Shown here: positions 8,146 through 16,641 of the stretch, piece after piece
How the letters are laid out: the number at the start of each line of letters is the position of its first letter
How positions within the stretch are numbered: the stretch's first letter is position 1
Origin: Bradyrhizobium sp. JYMT SZCCT0428
Lineage (GTDB): Bacteria; Pseudomonadota; Alphaproteobacteria; Rhizobiales; Xanthobacteraceae
Length of the DNA: 64,000 nucleotides
NCBI RefSeq assembly: GCF_018131075.1
Contig: NZ_JAFCLS010000028.1
Span: forward strand, 1-64,000
Reading direction: 5' to 3'
Notes under the pieces: model-generated
The model's input: the letters and a program-made list of their open reading frames with translations, nothing else
Told to the model about the DNA's origin: nothing
Database searches by the model: none
Made by a program: the position numbers and the translations under genes

Positions 8146-8703
8146 ATGGCACGCACCGGTACAGGAAACTACAGCAGCCCGCTGACGACGTCGCGCACGC
8201 TTCTGCTCGAGGATGGGTCCGACAATAAATTTCGTTTGATGGTAGACAATCTTGTCGCATTCGCAGCCCAGCTACAGCAGTTTCGACAAGCAATAGCTCG
8301 CCGAATGGGTCTTTCCCCGCCGCAGTACAACATTTTGATGATCCTCGCGCACAACGGAGGAACTGACACACCAATTGGCTATGTGGCCAAGCGCTTGCGG
8401 GTAAGTGTCCCATTCGTAGTGAAAGAAACGCAACGTCTCCATAAAATGGGTTTCCTGGAAAAACAGGTGGATAAGAAAGATCGCCGTCGCCTAACCCTGA
8501 TTCTCACTCTCTCGGGTAGGAGGGCCGTTGAGAAAATCGCACCATTTCAGCGTGACGTAAACGATGCCCTTTTCGCGACTTTAGACCGCAATGGCTTCAA
8601 TAATCTCATTCGACTCACCAACGGCCTTCTGGGATCCTGCCACGACGCTCGCACCAGGATTAGCGTTCCGCCCATGCGATCGGGGAAGCAGGCAAGGGGT
8701 TAG
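8146..8703 (+). CDS. MarR-family transcriptional regulator, copy 1
   Basis: 185 residues. A winged helix-turn-helix occupies about 35-140: dimerisation helix (FRLMVDNLVAFAAQLQQFRQ), helix 2 with LSPPQYNILMILAHNGG, recognition helix YVAKRLRVSVPFVVKETQRL, and wing DKKDRRRLTLILTLSGR. It is a clear paralogue of the regulator at 16642-17187: both share FR.xVDNL, PQY.ILMILAH and a Q+RVND/QRDVND segment. It points right into the 3' end of livF, so the two genes converge 107 bases apart. MarR proteins usually repress catabolic genes until an aromatic ligand binds. A GAACGAGAG sequence precedes the ATG. Its target is probably in the adjacent array, by inference from the paired layout. Confidence 0.85.
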   Translation: MARTGTGNYSSPLTTSRTLLLEDGSDNKFRLMVDNLVAFAAQLQQFRQAIARRMGLSPPQYNILMILAHNGGTDTPIGYVAKRLRVSVPFVVKETQRLHKMGFLEKQVDKKDRRRLTLILTLSGRRAVEKIAPFQRDVNDALFATLDRNGFNNLIRLTNGLLGSCHDARTRISVPPMRSGKQARG

Positions 8704-8810
8704 TTTAGCGGCAATGGATGTTCCGACGCAGCGCCAATAGGACTTTTGCTGAGTTCCCGGTTGCACGGGACTAAGCTAAATGGTGTCGCCAAAAGCTACG
8801 AACTGAACCA

Positions 8811-9512
8811 TTACCCACCGAGATATGCTTCGCGAATCTTCGGATTGGCGAGAATCTCGGCGCTAGTCCCCTGTTGAACCATTGTGCCCGATGAGAGAAG
8901 GTAAGCACGATCACTCAGTTCCAGTGCCGCCAAAGCATTCTGCTCCACCATGAGAACTGTCGTGCCCTGATTTTTGACCTCCGCGATAAAGCGAAACGTC
9001 TGTTCGACAAGGTTGGGTGCGAGACCTAATGAAGGTTCGTCGAATAGAATCATCTTCGGTCGGCTCATCATTGCTCGCGCGATTGCGAGCATTTGCTGCT
9101 CTCCACCGGACAGAGTGCCCGCAGCTTGTGTGCGACGTTCGCCAAGTCTCGGAAACCGCTCAAAGAACTTTGTGATATCCTTTGCGATGAGTGGCTTATC
9201 GCTGCGAAGGTAAGCTCCCATGAGCAGGTTTTCCGTGACGGTTAGCTGCGGGAACACCCTCCTACCTTCGGGACAGTGAGCTATCCCACTCATCAACACG
9301 GCTCTGGCGCCGCAGTTATCAAACGACTTACCGAGAAAGCTGATTTGGCCTTGATAGGAGACAAGACCCGAAATCGCCTTGAGCATTGTCGACTTGCCGG
9401 CGCCGTTTGCGCCGATGAGCGTAACAAGCTCGCCTTCCCGCACCTCCATCGAGATGTCGTGCAGTGCAGGGACGGTTCCGTACTTCACACCAAGGTTGTT
9501 GATCTTAAGCAT
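8811..9512 (-). CDS. livF: Branched-chain amino acid-type ABC transporter, ATP-binding protein (LivF family)
   Basis: 233 residues. Walker A is GANGAGKST (about 37-45), the signature is LSGGEQQ (about 135), Walker B is MILFDEPSLGLAP and the switch histidine position is MVEQN, as usual in LivF. It is the second nucleotide-binding subunit of a HAAT-type importer, energising uptake together with LivG. The ATG at 9512 overlaps the end of livG by 8 bases and fits the family N-terminus MLKINNL. The open frame continues upstream to 9587 but that part is livG in another frame. It is the last gene of the eight-gene array. Confidence 0.9.
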   Translation of the reverse strand: MLKINNLGVKYGTVPALHDISMEVREGELVTLIGANGAGKSTMLKAISGLVSYQGQISFLGKSFDNCGARAVLMSGIAHCPEGRRVFPQLTVTENLLMGAYLRSDKPLIAKDITKFFERFPRLGERRTQAAGTLSGGEQQMLAIARAMMSRPKMILFDEPSLGLAPNLVEQTFRFIAEVKNQGTTVLMVEQNALAALELSDRAYLLSSGTMVQQGTSAEILANPKIREAYLGG

Positions 9513-10293
9513 GCCCCAACCCCTGACCAAGGTAAGCGCGAATAACTTCGGGGTCGTTCTGTACTTCTCGCGGGCTCCCTCCGGCAATAATCCGGCCGTT
9601 GTTTAATACATAGACTAGATCCGAGATGGACATCACCATATGCATGTCATGCTCAACGAGGAGTACCGTGATTTCACGGTCTCGAATGGCGCGTATGAGA
9701 TCCATGAATTGACGCGTTTCATAGGGATTCAGACCTGCAGCCGGCTCATCCAAAAGAAGGATCGTTGGTTGTGCAGCCAACGCCACCGCTAAAGCAAGAT
9801 GTCGTTGCTCACCATACGAAAGAGCCCGCGCCAAGACGTCGCGCCGCCTTTCCAGTCCGACGAACTCCAATAATTCTACAGTCTCTTTGCGTAGACGCTC
9901 CTCCTCATCCCGGACGGCTCTCGAACGAAAGATCGCTCCCACGAACTCTGCGCTCCCGCGCAGGTGGAGAGCAGTAAGAACGCCATCGAACACAGTGCAA
10001 TCGCTAAATACGCTCGTTCGCTGGAATGTCCGCACAACACCCAACTGCGCGATCTCCGGCGGAGACAAGCGCGTTAGGTCGCGGCCCTTATATAGGACCT
10101 GGCCTGCGCTCGGCCGGAGGAAGCCCGTCATCACGTTGAAGGCTGTCGTTTTCCCGGCACCGTTGGGGCCTATCAGGCTCACGATTGAGCCTCGCTCAAC
10201 CGCAAAAGTCATATCCGAAATTGCTAACAAGCCACCAAATCTGACTGCTATTTGATTGATCGCCAGGCGATCGGACGATAACAGGGACGTCAT
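9505..10293 (-). CDS. livG: Branched-chain amino acid-type ABC transporter, ATP-binding protein (LivG family)
   Basis: 262 residues with Walker A GPNGAGKTT (about 42-50), the LivG-specific insertion carrying RTFQRTSVFSDCTVFDGV, signature ALSYGEQRHLALAVAL, Walker B ILLLDEPAAGLNP and switch LLVEHDM. The signature serine-glycine is present as SYGEQ, which is normal for LivG. The ATG overlaps the livM stop in an ATGA (10290-10293), a sign of translational coupling. It pairs with LivF below the LivH/LivM channel. Confidence 0.9.
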   Translation of the reverse strand: MTSLLSSDRLAINQIAVRFGGLLAISDMTFAVERGSIVSLIGPNGAGKTTAFNVMTGFLRPSAGQVLYKGRDLTRLSPPEIAQLGVVRTFQRTSVFSDCTVFDGVLTALHLRGSAEFVGAIFRSRAVRDEEERLRKETVELLEFVGLERRRDVLARALSYGEQRHLALAVALAAQPTILLLDEPAAGLNPYETRQFMDLIRAIRDREITVLLVEHDMHMVMSISDLVYVLNNGRIIAGGSPREVQNDPEVIRAYLGQGLGHA

Positions 10294-11321
10294 GTGTTCG
10301 CCTCACTGTTCATTCTCGCCGACTTGGATTCGTTTGACGCGCTCGATGGTCGCTTGAGTAATGCAGGAACAATTCCGCGAGGCAAGAAGAACACGATTAG
10401 GATCATCGCGACGCCATAAATAATCAGTTGCAGTTCCGGACGAACAAGCTGACGTAACAACTCGGGGAGGAGACCGAAGATCAAGCCGCCGACTACGGGC
10501 CCCAACAACGTCCCTTTTCCGCCTGTCATCACCATGATGACCATGGTCACTGTATAGATGAACATGAAGACATCTGGATCAATCACGCGCACATAGTGAG
10601 CGTACATAGCGCCCGCTCCTCCGGCCATCGCGGCTGAAATCGCAGTAGCTAGGACGAGATAGCGCGTCACCCTTATGCCGACAGAACGAGCGAGAGGCTC
10701 ATTTTCGCGTAACGCGACCAAGGCACGGCCGACACGCGAGTGGACGATGCGATCTAAGATCCAGTAAGCAATGATGCCCAAGATCAAGACGACGTAGTAG
10801 CTCTCCATACGTCCTTGAATGGGCACTATCCCGTGTCCCGGCAGCCAGAATGAAAGTGGTGGGATATTGGTCAAGGCCATGGGCCCATTGGTCAAGCTCA
10901 CCCAATTCAGTGCAACCATCCGAGAGACCTGAGCGAACCCGATTGTCAAGATTACGAAAAACGCCCCACGCACACGAAACGCTAGCTTGCCGATTATCCA
11001 TCCGAACACTCCCGCAAAGCAGATGCCCAGGACGAACGCTATCCAGACCGGAAGCGCCGGAACGACAATAGGCTCCTCCGCTCCATAGTGGAATTCGAAG
11101 CCTAGAGAAAAGAGGGCGCTCACGTAAGCACCGATCCCAAAAAAGGCAACATGTCCCAGGCTGAGCTGCCCGGCATAACCAAGCAGGAGGTTCAAACTCA
11201 TCGCGGCGATAACAAGTATGCCCGCTGAAGTGAGCGTGAAGAGCACATACTGGTTCGTGACCCCAAATGGCAGCACTGCAAGGATCGCAGCCAGACACAA
11301 CGCAATGTTACGCTCGGTCAT
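10290..11321 (-). CDS. livM: Branched-chain amino acid-type ABC transporter permease (LivM family)
   Basis: 343 residues, with eight or more hydrophobic helices. Diagnostic LivM motifs are NLLLGYAGQLSLGHVAFFGIGAY split across residues 45-70 and the ABC-coupling loop SRVGRALVALRENEPLARSVG (about 210-230). The open frame runs far upstream into livH in another frame. I chose the ATG at 11321 because it overlaps the livH stop as ATGA (11318-11321) and gives the family start MTERNIALC. Together with LivH it forms the membrane pore of the importer. Confidence 0.9.
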   Translation of the reverse strand: MTERNIALCLAAILAVLPFGVTNQYVLFTLTSAGILVIAAMSLNLLLGYAGQLSLGHVAFFGIGAYVSALFSLGFEFHYGAEEPIVVPALPVWIAFVLGICFAGVFGWIIGKLAFRVRGAFFVILTIGFAQVSRMVALNWVSLTNGPMALTNIPPLSFWLPGHGIVPIQGRMESYYVVLILGIIAYWILDRIVHSRVGRALVALRENEPLARSVGIRVTRYLVLATAISAAMAGGAGAMYAHYVRVIDPDVFMFIYTVTMVIMVMTGGKGTLLGPVVGGLIFGLLPELLRQLVRPELQLIIYGVAMILIVFFLPRGIVPALLKRPSSASNESKSARMNSEANT

Positions 11322-12190
11322 CCCGTACGCTCCCGCGGTGCAAAGAGGCCTTGCGGCTTCAATAATAGAACGAGGATAATAAGGATAAACCCAATTGCAT
11401 CTCGATAGCCCGAGTCGATGTAGCCAGCGCCGAACTCTTCCGCCAACGCAAGTATGAATCCACCGATTGTTGCTCCGACGATGTTCCCAAGTCCTCCAAG
11501 GATAACAACTGCGAATGCCTTCAGCGTCACGAGATCGCCCATTATCGGGATGACGACGAAGACTGGCGCAAGCAGAGCGCCCGCCGCAGCCGCAAGACCG
11601 GAGCCGATCGCGAAGGTGAGCGTGAACATCTGGTTGATCTTCACTCCCATTAGCGAGCTTACATCGGGATCTTGAAATGTCGCTCGTATCGCAATCCCGA
11701 ATTTTGTTCTGTTCAGAATCAGATAGAATACGGCAAGGAGAACTAGCGCAGCAAGCAACACGAAGATGCGAAGTGGCGCGACGGAGACGGAGCCAATCAC
11801 CAAAGGCTCCGTCGGGAAGGGTTGCGGGACAGATTTCGCTACCCCGCCCCAGGTCAGGAGCTCCAGATTCTGTAGCGCGATCCATGCACCAATCATCACA
11901 AGCATGACTGTGTCCATGTGCGCGCCCTGAAGCGGCCTAAGTAGCACGTACTCGATCACCGCGCCCAGAAGCACGCCGAGGAGAACTGCGATAAGCAAGC
12001 CGAGGAAAAAGTTGAGACCTAGTGGACCGATTAGCAGGTACGCCATGTAGGCGCCGAAAGTGTACAGTTCGCCATGCGTGAAGTTGGCGACCTTCATGAC
12101 CCCGAAAATGAGCGTTAGCCCAATTCCGAGCAAGGCATACGTGCCGCCGAGGACGACTGCGTTCAGAACGTGCTGCAACAACTGATCCAT
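11318..12190 (-). CDS. livH: Branched-chain amino acid-type ABC transporter permease (LivH family)
   Basis: 290 residues, hydrophobic throughout. The family opening QHVLNAVVLGGTYALLGIGL, the segment GVMKVANFTHGELYTFGAYM and the coupling loop NRTKFGIAIRATFQDPDVSS (about 165-185) are all present. It lies 33 bases after the binding-protein gene and overlaps livM by 4 bases, so it is part of the same transcript. HAAT-type permeases of this kind import branched-chain amino acids, but also amides, urea and aromatic acids. The linked monooxygenase favours an aromatic substrate. Confidence 0.9.
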   Translation of the reverse strand: MDQLLQHVLNAVVLGGTYALLGIGLTLIFGVMKVANFTHGELYTFGAYMAYLLIGPLGLNFFLGLLIAVLLGVLLGAVIEYVLLRPLQGAHMDTVMLVMIGAWIALQNLELLTWGGVAKSVPQPFPTEPLVIGSVSVAPLRIFVLLAALVLLAVFYLILNRTKFGIAIRATFQDPDVSSLMGVKINQMFTLTFAIGSGLAAAAGALLAPVFVVIPIMGDLVTLKAFAVVILGGLGNIVGATIGGFILALAEEFGAGYIDSGYRDAIGFILIILVLLLKPQGLFAPRERTG

Positions 12191-12223
12191 GAGCTTGCTT
12201 TCTTACTCAAGAAGGACCAGCAA

Positions 12224-13369
12224 CTAAGGTTTTATGACTTTGCCGTCTTTTATCTGAACGATGAATATACTGGGTATGCTTTGCCCGCTTTCAGAGCCAT
12301 CTGGCCCTACCTTAGTAAACTTGATGTCGCCGTTGACGCCCTTGACGTTAACATTCCAGAGCGCTTGTCGGATCGCTTCGGGCTCAGCCTTTCCCGCATC
12401 CTTGATTGCCTGAACCGCTGTCAAGATTCCGTCGTAACCACGGTACCCGTCCGTCAACCCAGCAGCATTATAGCCCTTCTTTTTCCACTCGTCGACGAAC
12501 GTGCGAGCGACCTCCGCGTGTGGGGCGGCGTCAAGAAACCAAGGAGTAAAGAACACGATATGGTAGCTACCATTGGCAGCATTGCCCGCCTGCTCGATCA
12601 ATTGATCGGGCGCCGTCGCCCCGCCAGTGCTGACAATTCGCTGCGGTAAACGCTGTTCTTGGGCTTGCTTCAGAACTAGGGTGAGTTGCTCGATGCTTGT
12701 TGTAACGAACAACGTGTCACCACCGGCCTGTTTAATCTTGGCAAGTTGTGCCGAGAGATCCGTTGCATCTGCCGTCATTCTCTCGACCGCGCCGATCTCG
12801 ATACCCTTTGAGCGCAATAGCTTGGTAAACTCGTCGGCTGCGCCGCGCCCCCAATCGTTGTTCACGACCAGCATGTCCGCTTTCTTGATCGCTGGATTGA
12901 ACTTATCCAGAAGAGTCTCGCCGAACGCCTTAGCTTCCAACGAGGAGGGAGGAGAAATTCTGAATATCCAGGGGTTTCCCGAATTAGTGACTTTGCTGGA
13001 GGACGCGGTTTCAACGATCATCGGAACCTTGTAGTCCAGCAGGCGAGGCATAATTGCGAGGGTCAAAGTTGATCCCCATGCTCCAAGCAGGACAGGTACC
13101 TTGTCTCCGCTCAAAAGTTTTTCGGCGGTAGCGACCGCCTCCTTAGGGTTGCTCTTGTTGTCCTCGAGGATCAATTGAATTTGTCGACCAAGAACACCGC
13201 CTGACCTATTGACGACGTCGACCGCGACCTTTGCGCCGTTGGCGACGTAAGTTCCTGATGCGGCAATGTCGCCAGTTAGTGGCTGGCTCATTCCGATTTT
13301 AATTGGCTCGTTGGCGGAAGCAGACGTAATCGACAAGAACGCGGCGATAAGAGGTAATGTCTTGCGCAT
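12224..13369 (-). CDS. Periplasmic ABC-transporter substrate-binding protein (Leu/Ile/Val-binding family)
   Basis: 381 residues. An N-terminal signal peptide (MRKTLPLIAAFLSITSASA, cut near residue 19) leads into a type I periplasmic-binding fold that begins PIKIGMSQPLTGDIAASG. The second strand set (VLGRQIQLILEDNKSNPKEA) and the hinge region GYRGYDGILTAVQAI near 320 are family-typical. It captures the ligand for the LivHMGF importer encoded directly downstream. Ligand identity cannot be read from sequence; relatives bind branched-chain amino acids, amides or aromatic acids. A 44-base gap from the flavin-reductase gene could hold an internal promoter. Confidence 0.9.
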   Translation of the reverse strand: MRKTLPLIAAFLSITSASANEPIKIGMSQPLTGDIAASGTYVANGAKVAVDVVNRSGGVLGRQIQLILEDNKSNPKEAVATAEKLLSGDKVPVLLGAWGSTLTLAIMPRLLDYKVPMIVETASSSKVTNSGNPWIFRISPPSSLEAKAFGETLLDKFNPAIKKADMLVVNNDWGRGAADEFTKLLRSKGIEIGAVERMTADATDLSAQLAKIKQAGGDTLFVTTSIEQLTLVLKQAQEQRLPQRIVSTGGATAPDQLIEQAGNAANGSYHIVFFTPWFLDAAPHAEVARTFVDEWKKKGYNAAGLTDGYRGYDGILTAVQAIKDAGKAEPEAIRQALWNVNVKGVNGDIKFTKVGPDGSESGQSIPSIFIVQIKDGKVIKP

Positions 13370-13413
13370 GATTCCATCCCTATGCTGTTTGAATTCGATC
13401 GTCTCAGTTCGAG

Positions 13414-13962
13414 TTATTGCTCGACTTCTATGGTTGCGAATTTTCCTCGCCAGAACACCAGGGGAGTTCGGGACGGATTTGCGTTAATCCTCAAAACACG
13501 CCCCACGTAAATTATGTGATCGCCTCCGTCGTAGCTCGCGTATTTCTCGCATTCGAGAGTTGCGGCTGCTTGCGATATGAGTCTGCAGCCAAATGCGCCC
13601 ATTTCGAATTCGACGTCCTTCCATTTTTCGCCGAGAGATATCGCGAACTGCTTCGCTAACGGTAGTTGCCCCTCATGAAGAACATTGATGGAGAAGTGCT
13701 TCGATCCCTCGAACGCTGGGTGGCTGCGCAATTTTCGCGCCATACTGAACAACACCAGAGGCGGATCGAGGGAAACAGAACTGAAGGAATTTGCCGTCAC
13801 GCCTATCGCTTCTCCTTCAGGCGAAGTCGTCGTAATGATTGTGACCCCTGTCGCGAAGCTTCCGACGACCTGCCTAAAGTCTTCAGGCCGTATCTGATCT
13901 AGTGGAGCAGACTTGCCCGAGCTTTCTTGTATCGCTATCGACCCGCTCATTCTAAACTCCAT
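13414..13962 (-). CDS. Flavin reductase (HpaC/flavin-reductase-like family)
   Basis: 182 residues. The core FRQVVGSFATGVTIITTTSP (about 29-48) with GVTANSFSSVSLDPPLVLFS is the flavin-binding signature of the two-component monooxygenase reductases. Near the C-terminus GGDHIIYVGRVLRI keeps the conserved histidine. The enzyme would reduce free FAD or FMN with NADH and hand it to the HpaB-like oxygenase encoded two genes upstream in the same array. It is separated from the deacylase gene by 11 bases. The start could be the ATG at 13962 or the ATG four codons on. Confidence 0.9.
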   Translation of the reverse strand: MEFRMSGSIAIQESSGKSAPLDQIRPEDFRQVVGSFATGVTIITTTSPEGEAIGVTANSFSSVSLDPPLVLFSMARKLRSHPAFEGSKHFSINVLHEGQLPLAKQFAISLGEKWKDVEFEMGAFGCRLISQAAATLECEKYASYDGGDHIIYVGRVLRINANPSRTPLVFWRGKFATIEVEQ

Positions 13963-13973
13963 AGTGCTTGTAG

Positions 13974-14972
13974 TTAGAGTAGCCCCAACGTCGTCACCCG
14001 TTCTCCCTGCGATACTGATCCCATCGTAGTGGTGCGAACGATCAAGCCATCCTGAGGCGCCTTTACAACTTGCACCTCATCTCCAAAGACGTTTATGACT
14101 CGGCAGAGCAAGTCATTAGTTCGCACCTCGTCGCCAAGTTTCGCCACCGGTACCAATAAACCGCCGTGGTTAGCGCGAATGCCGAGGAAATCGCGCATTT
14201 TGTAAGTCTTCGCCGGCAGTTCGCGCTCGCCATCGATCATACCCAACGACTTCAGAACGTTGGAGACACATCTGGCTCCGGTTGCGACACATTCCTCTTC
14301 AAGCCGTCCTCCTTCTCCAATTTCGAAGGTAAAGCAGGGAACATTCGCCTTGCATGCTTCGACACAGAGAATGCCGTCGGCGACGTACATCCCTTTGTCG
14401 CCCTTCATGATCCAGCCGCTTCCCATGTCTTCGGCCATTTGGTGCGCGCGCACAGCGGCGGGACCTGTACTGGTGTGCGGAAGGATTGAAATAGGGACAT
14501 ACCGTCCACCACGGGTCGGAGTGTGGATGTCGAGCGCATAGTCGCATTCGCGGATCAGTGAAAAAATCGCTGCTGCGAAGATCTGCGCGACGTTCCCGTT
14601 TTTATCACCCGGAAAACAAGTCCAGGCGTCGTGCGGCACCTGATCGAGCGGCGACTTCAGGAACTGGGACACCGGTAGCCGATGATCCGACTGAAGGGCC
14701 AAGGGATGCTGGACTGGAACGCAGACAATCCTTCCGCCAAGCTTGGTCGGATCAACTTGGGCCAGCGCGCGCGCCAGGATAGCGATGCCATTGACTTCGT
14801 CACCGTGAATCGCCGCGCCAAGATAGAGTGTTGGTCCTGTTCCCGTCCCGTTAACCACCACTAGAGGTAGGGACACGTTGCTTCCATCTGCCAAATTCAG
14901 GACGGGAATTGAGCCGCGCTTCTTTTCGCCAGGCCCCACTTCGAGGTTTGCAACTCTGAACGACTTTGACAT
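13974..14972 (-). CDS. Succinylglutamate desuccinylase/aspartoacylase-family zinc deacylase
   Basis: 332 residues. The zinc site of the AstE/AspA family (M14-like fold) is visible: HGDEVNGIAILARAL near residue 55 (His and Glu ligands), DIHTPTRGGRYVPIS near 155 (third ligand His), and the catalytic Glu in FEIGEGG near 225. A beta-rich C-terminal domain (about 255-332) follows. Members hydrolyse N-acyl amino acids or related amides, such as succinylglutamate, acetylaspartate or acetyl-diaminobutyrate. The start at 14972 is supported by GAGGT overlapping the upstream stop; the longer frame is shadow of the oxygenase gene. Placed between the oxygenase and its reductase, it probably cleaves an amide bond in the same substrate. 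Confidence 0.85.
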   Translation of the reverse strand: MSKSFRVANLEVGPGEKKRGSIPVLNLADGSNVSLPLVVVNGTGTGPTLYLGAAIHGDEVNGIAILARALAQVDPTKLGGRIVCVPVQHPLALQSDHRLPVSQFLKSPLDQVPHDAWTCFPGDKNGNVAQIFAAAIFSLIRECDYALDIHTPTRGGRYVPISILPHTSTGPAAVRAHQMAEDMGSGWIMKGDKGMYVADGILCVEACKANVPCFTFEIGEGGRLEEECVATGARCVSNVLKSLGMIDGERELPAKTYKMRDFLGIRANHGGLLVPVAKLGDEVRTNDLLCRVINVFGDEVQVVKAPQDGLIVRTTTMGSVSQGERVTTLGLL

Positions 14973-14979
14973 TGCCACC

Positions 14980-16476
14980 TCACTCAGCAGCAGCAGCTTG
15001 AGACGATTTTGCCAGCACCGGCGACGGATATCCGGCCAATACTTTTCCGACCATTCCTGTCGCCTGACTCCAATTAAAATTGCGGTAGGCCATATTGGTC
15101 GTAACCGTTCGGGGACCGGAATAGAACATTTCGTATTGAGAGTGACGGGAGGCGAATTCCGAGCCGAGCGCATCCCAAGCGAGCTTAAATAGCTTCACTC
15201 GATCAACCGCGTCTCCAGTTGCAGAATACTGCGTCCGCGCGATCACATCCGCGATCTCTGGGTTTTGGAAATCCTCCACACTGGACGGGAGCATCAACAC
15301 GCCACCTCCTGCGAGCTCCCGTATCGTTGCGATCACGCGCGGATAGAGACGCTGCTGGTAGACTTGAGCTCCATACAGGATGTCCTTGTTCGGCATGAAG
15401 TACTCGCCATAAGAGTGGCCGGCGGTCTCCATAGCGTATACGTATGCCTCGATGGTACTCACTTCTGAGCTAAGTTCGCCTAACGTCTCGCGAACGGAAG
15501 GGAAGTTGATTGTTCCGATGGCTTCGGTGATCTTGTGAGCCAATCCGACCAGGAAGCGGAGCTTCACCATCAGGCGGATCGCCGCCTGATAGTTCTGGTA
15601 AGAATGCGTCGGTGCCACATGCCACTGAGCAAGCTGAGCATCAGTATCGCGATGAACGAACACACGGTCCCACGGAATCTTGACTTCATCAAAATAGAGC
15701 AGGGCATCGTTTTCATCGAAACGCGAGGAAAGGGGATAGTCGAATACCGAAGGCGCGGCCGACTCGTACGACCGTCGGGACATCAACTTCAAGCCCTTCG
15801 CGTTAATCGGAACTGCTGCCGTGAACGCGTAGGCCTCCTCGCCCTTGGCCAGCGGACGCAGTGTAGTGACAAGCACCTCGTTTGAAAGGATGGCGCCGGT
15901 GCCGAGCATTTTGGACCCACGAACCGTGATCCCCTCGGCGTCTTCGTCGCATATGGAAACCGCAAGGTCCGCGTTTCCACCAGTGCCGGTCGCCTTAGAT
16001 CGATCCCCCTGCGGATCAATAATTACATATGAAAGATAGAGGTCGTTGTCCCTTGCGTACTTATAGTACTCGCGAACGTTACCGGCCTTGCCGCCCTTGT
16101 GCTTTTCGTAAACATCCGAGCCGATAAGCATAGCGGAAATAGACGACGCAACGTGATCGGGCGAACGTCCCATGAAACCTTGGTGGAGTTCCGCCCATGC
16201 TGTTAGCGCTTTTCGCCGCTCGACAAGGTCGGCGTGCGACTTCGGCAATTGCCAGGCACGATTGACGCGCTTGCCCCCCGGCACTTCGAAGGTCATCAAT
16301 TCTAGATTTTCAGGCTTGGACTGAAACTCGTAAAGACCCGCAATTGAGCGCGCTGCGTTTCGATACGACGGATCGGTTGTCACATCGGCAATGCTTTTCC
16401 CATTAACAAACACAGCCCTGCCGTCCTGTAGGCTACGCAGATGTTGCTCGCCGTTTTTGGAGATATTCGCTGACAT
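14980..16476 (-). CDS. HpaB-like FADH2-dependent aromatic hydroxylase (4-hydroxyphenylacetate 3-monooxygenase family)
   Basis: 498 residues. It has the acyl-CoA-dehydrogenase-like HpaB fold: substrate-side GRSPDHV (R104 region), YYKYARDNDLYLSYVIIDPQ near 145, the FAD-side segment TGTGGNADLAVS and the C-terminal GDAVDRVKLFKLAWD followed by SRHSQYEMFY. HpaB enzymes ortho-hydroxylate phenols with reduced flavin supplied by a separate reductase, which is encoded downstream. GAGAGG precedes the ATG at 16476; the upstream in-frame extension is less likely. It is the first gene of the array, diverging from MarR copy 2. The true substrate may be a phenolic other than 4-hydroxyphenylacetate, because none of the HPA ring-cleavage genes is present. 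Confidence 0.85.
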   Translation of the reverse strand: MSANISKNGEQHLRSLQDGRAVFVNGKSIADVTTDPSYRNAARSIAGLYEFQSKPENLELMTFEVPGGKRVNRAWQLPKSHADLVERRKALTAWAELHQGFMGRSPDHVASSISAMLIGSDVYEKHKGGKAGNVREYYKYARDNDLYLSYVIIDPQGDRSKATGTGGNADLAVSICDEDAEGITVRGSKMLGTGAILSNEVLVTTLRPLAKGEEAYAFTAAVPINAKGLKLMSRRSYESAAPSVFDYPLSSRFDENDALLYFDEVKIPWDRVFVHRDTDAQLAQWHVAPTHSYQNYQAAIRLMVKLRFLVGLAHKITEAIGTINFPSVRETLGELSSEVSTIEAYVYAMETAGHSYGEYFMPNKDILYGAQVYQQRLYPRVIATIRELAGGGVLMLPSSVEDFQNPEIADVIARTQYSATGDAVDRVKLFKLAWDALGSEFASRHSQYEMFYSGPRTVTTNMAYRNFNWSQATGMVGKVLAGYPSPVLAKSSQAAAAE

Positions 16477-16515
16477 GCCAGCCTCTCGTTCGTGTTCGCT
16501 CACACCATTTAATTC

Positions 16516-16528
16516 AGTTAGTGAACTA
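16516..16528. promoter_or_regulatory. Candidate MarR operator in the divergent hpaB-like/marR intergenic region
   Basis: AGTTAGTGAACTA contains the inverted repeats TAGT-GA-ACTA and AGTT-AGTG-AACT, overlapping each other in the 165-base gap between the two divergent genes. The position suits a MarR dimer controlling both promoters. The palindrome is short, so this is tentative. Confidence 0.3.
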
Positions 16529-16641
16529 TTTTGGGCGGGCCATGTCAACAACTTTTCCGCTTCGCAGGCGCAACAACCAACAACTGATTGGATCTCTTGA
16601 ATTTATTTGGCTATGAAGGCTGTGCACTAAGAGTGAGAGCC

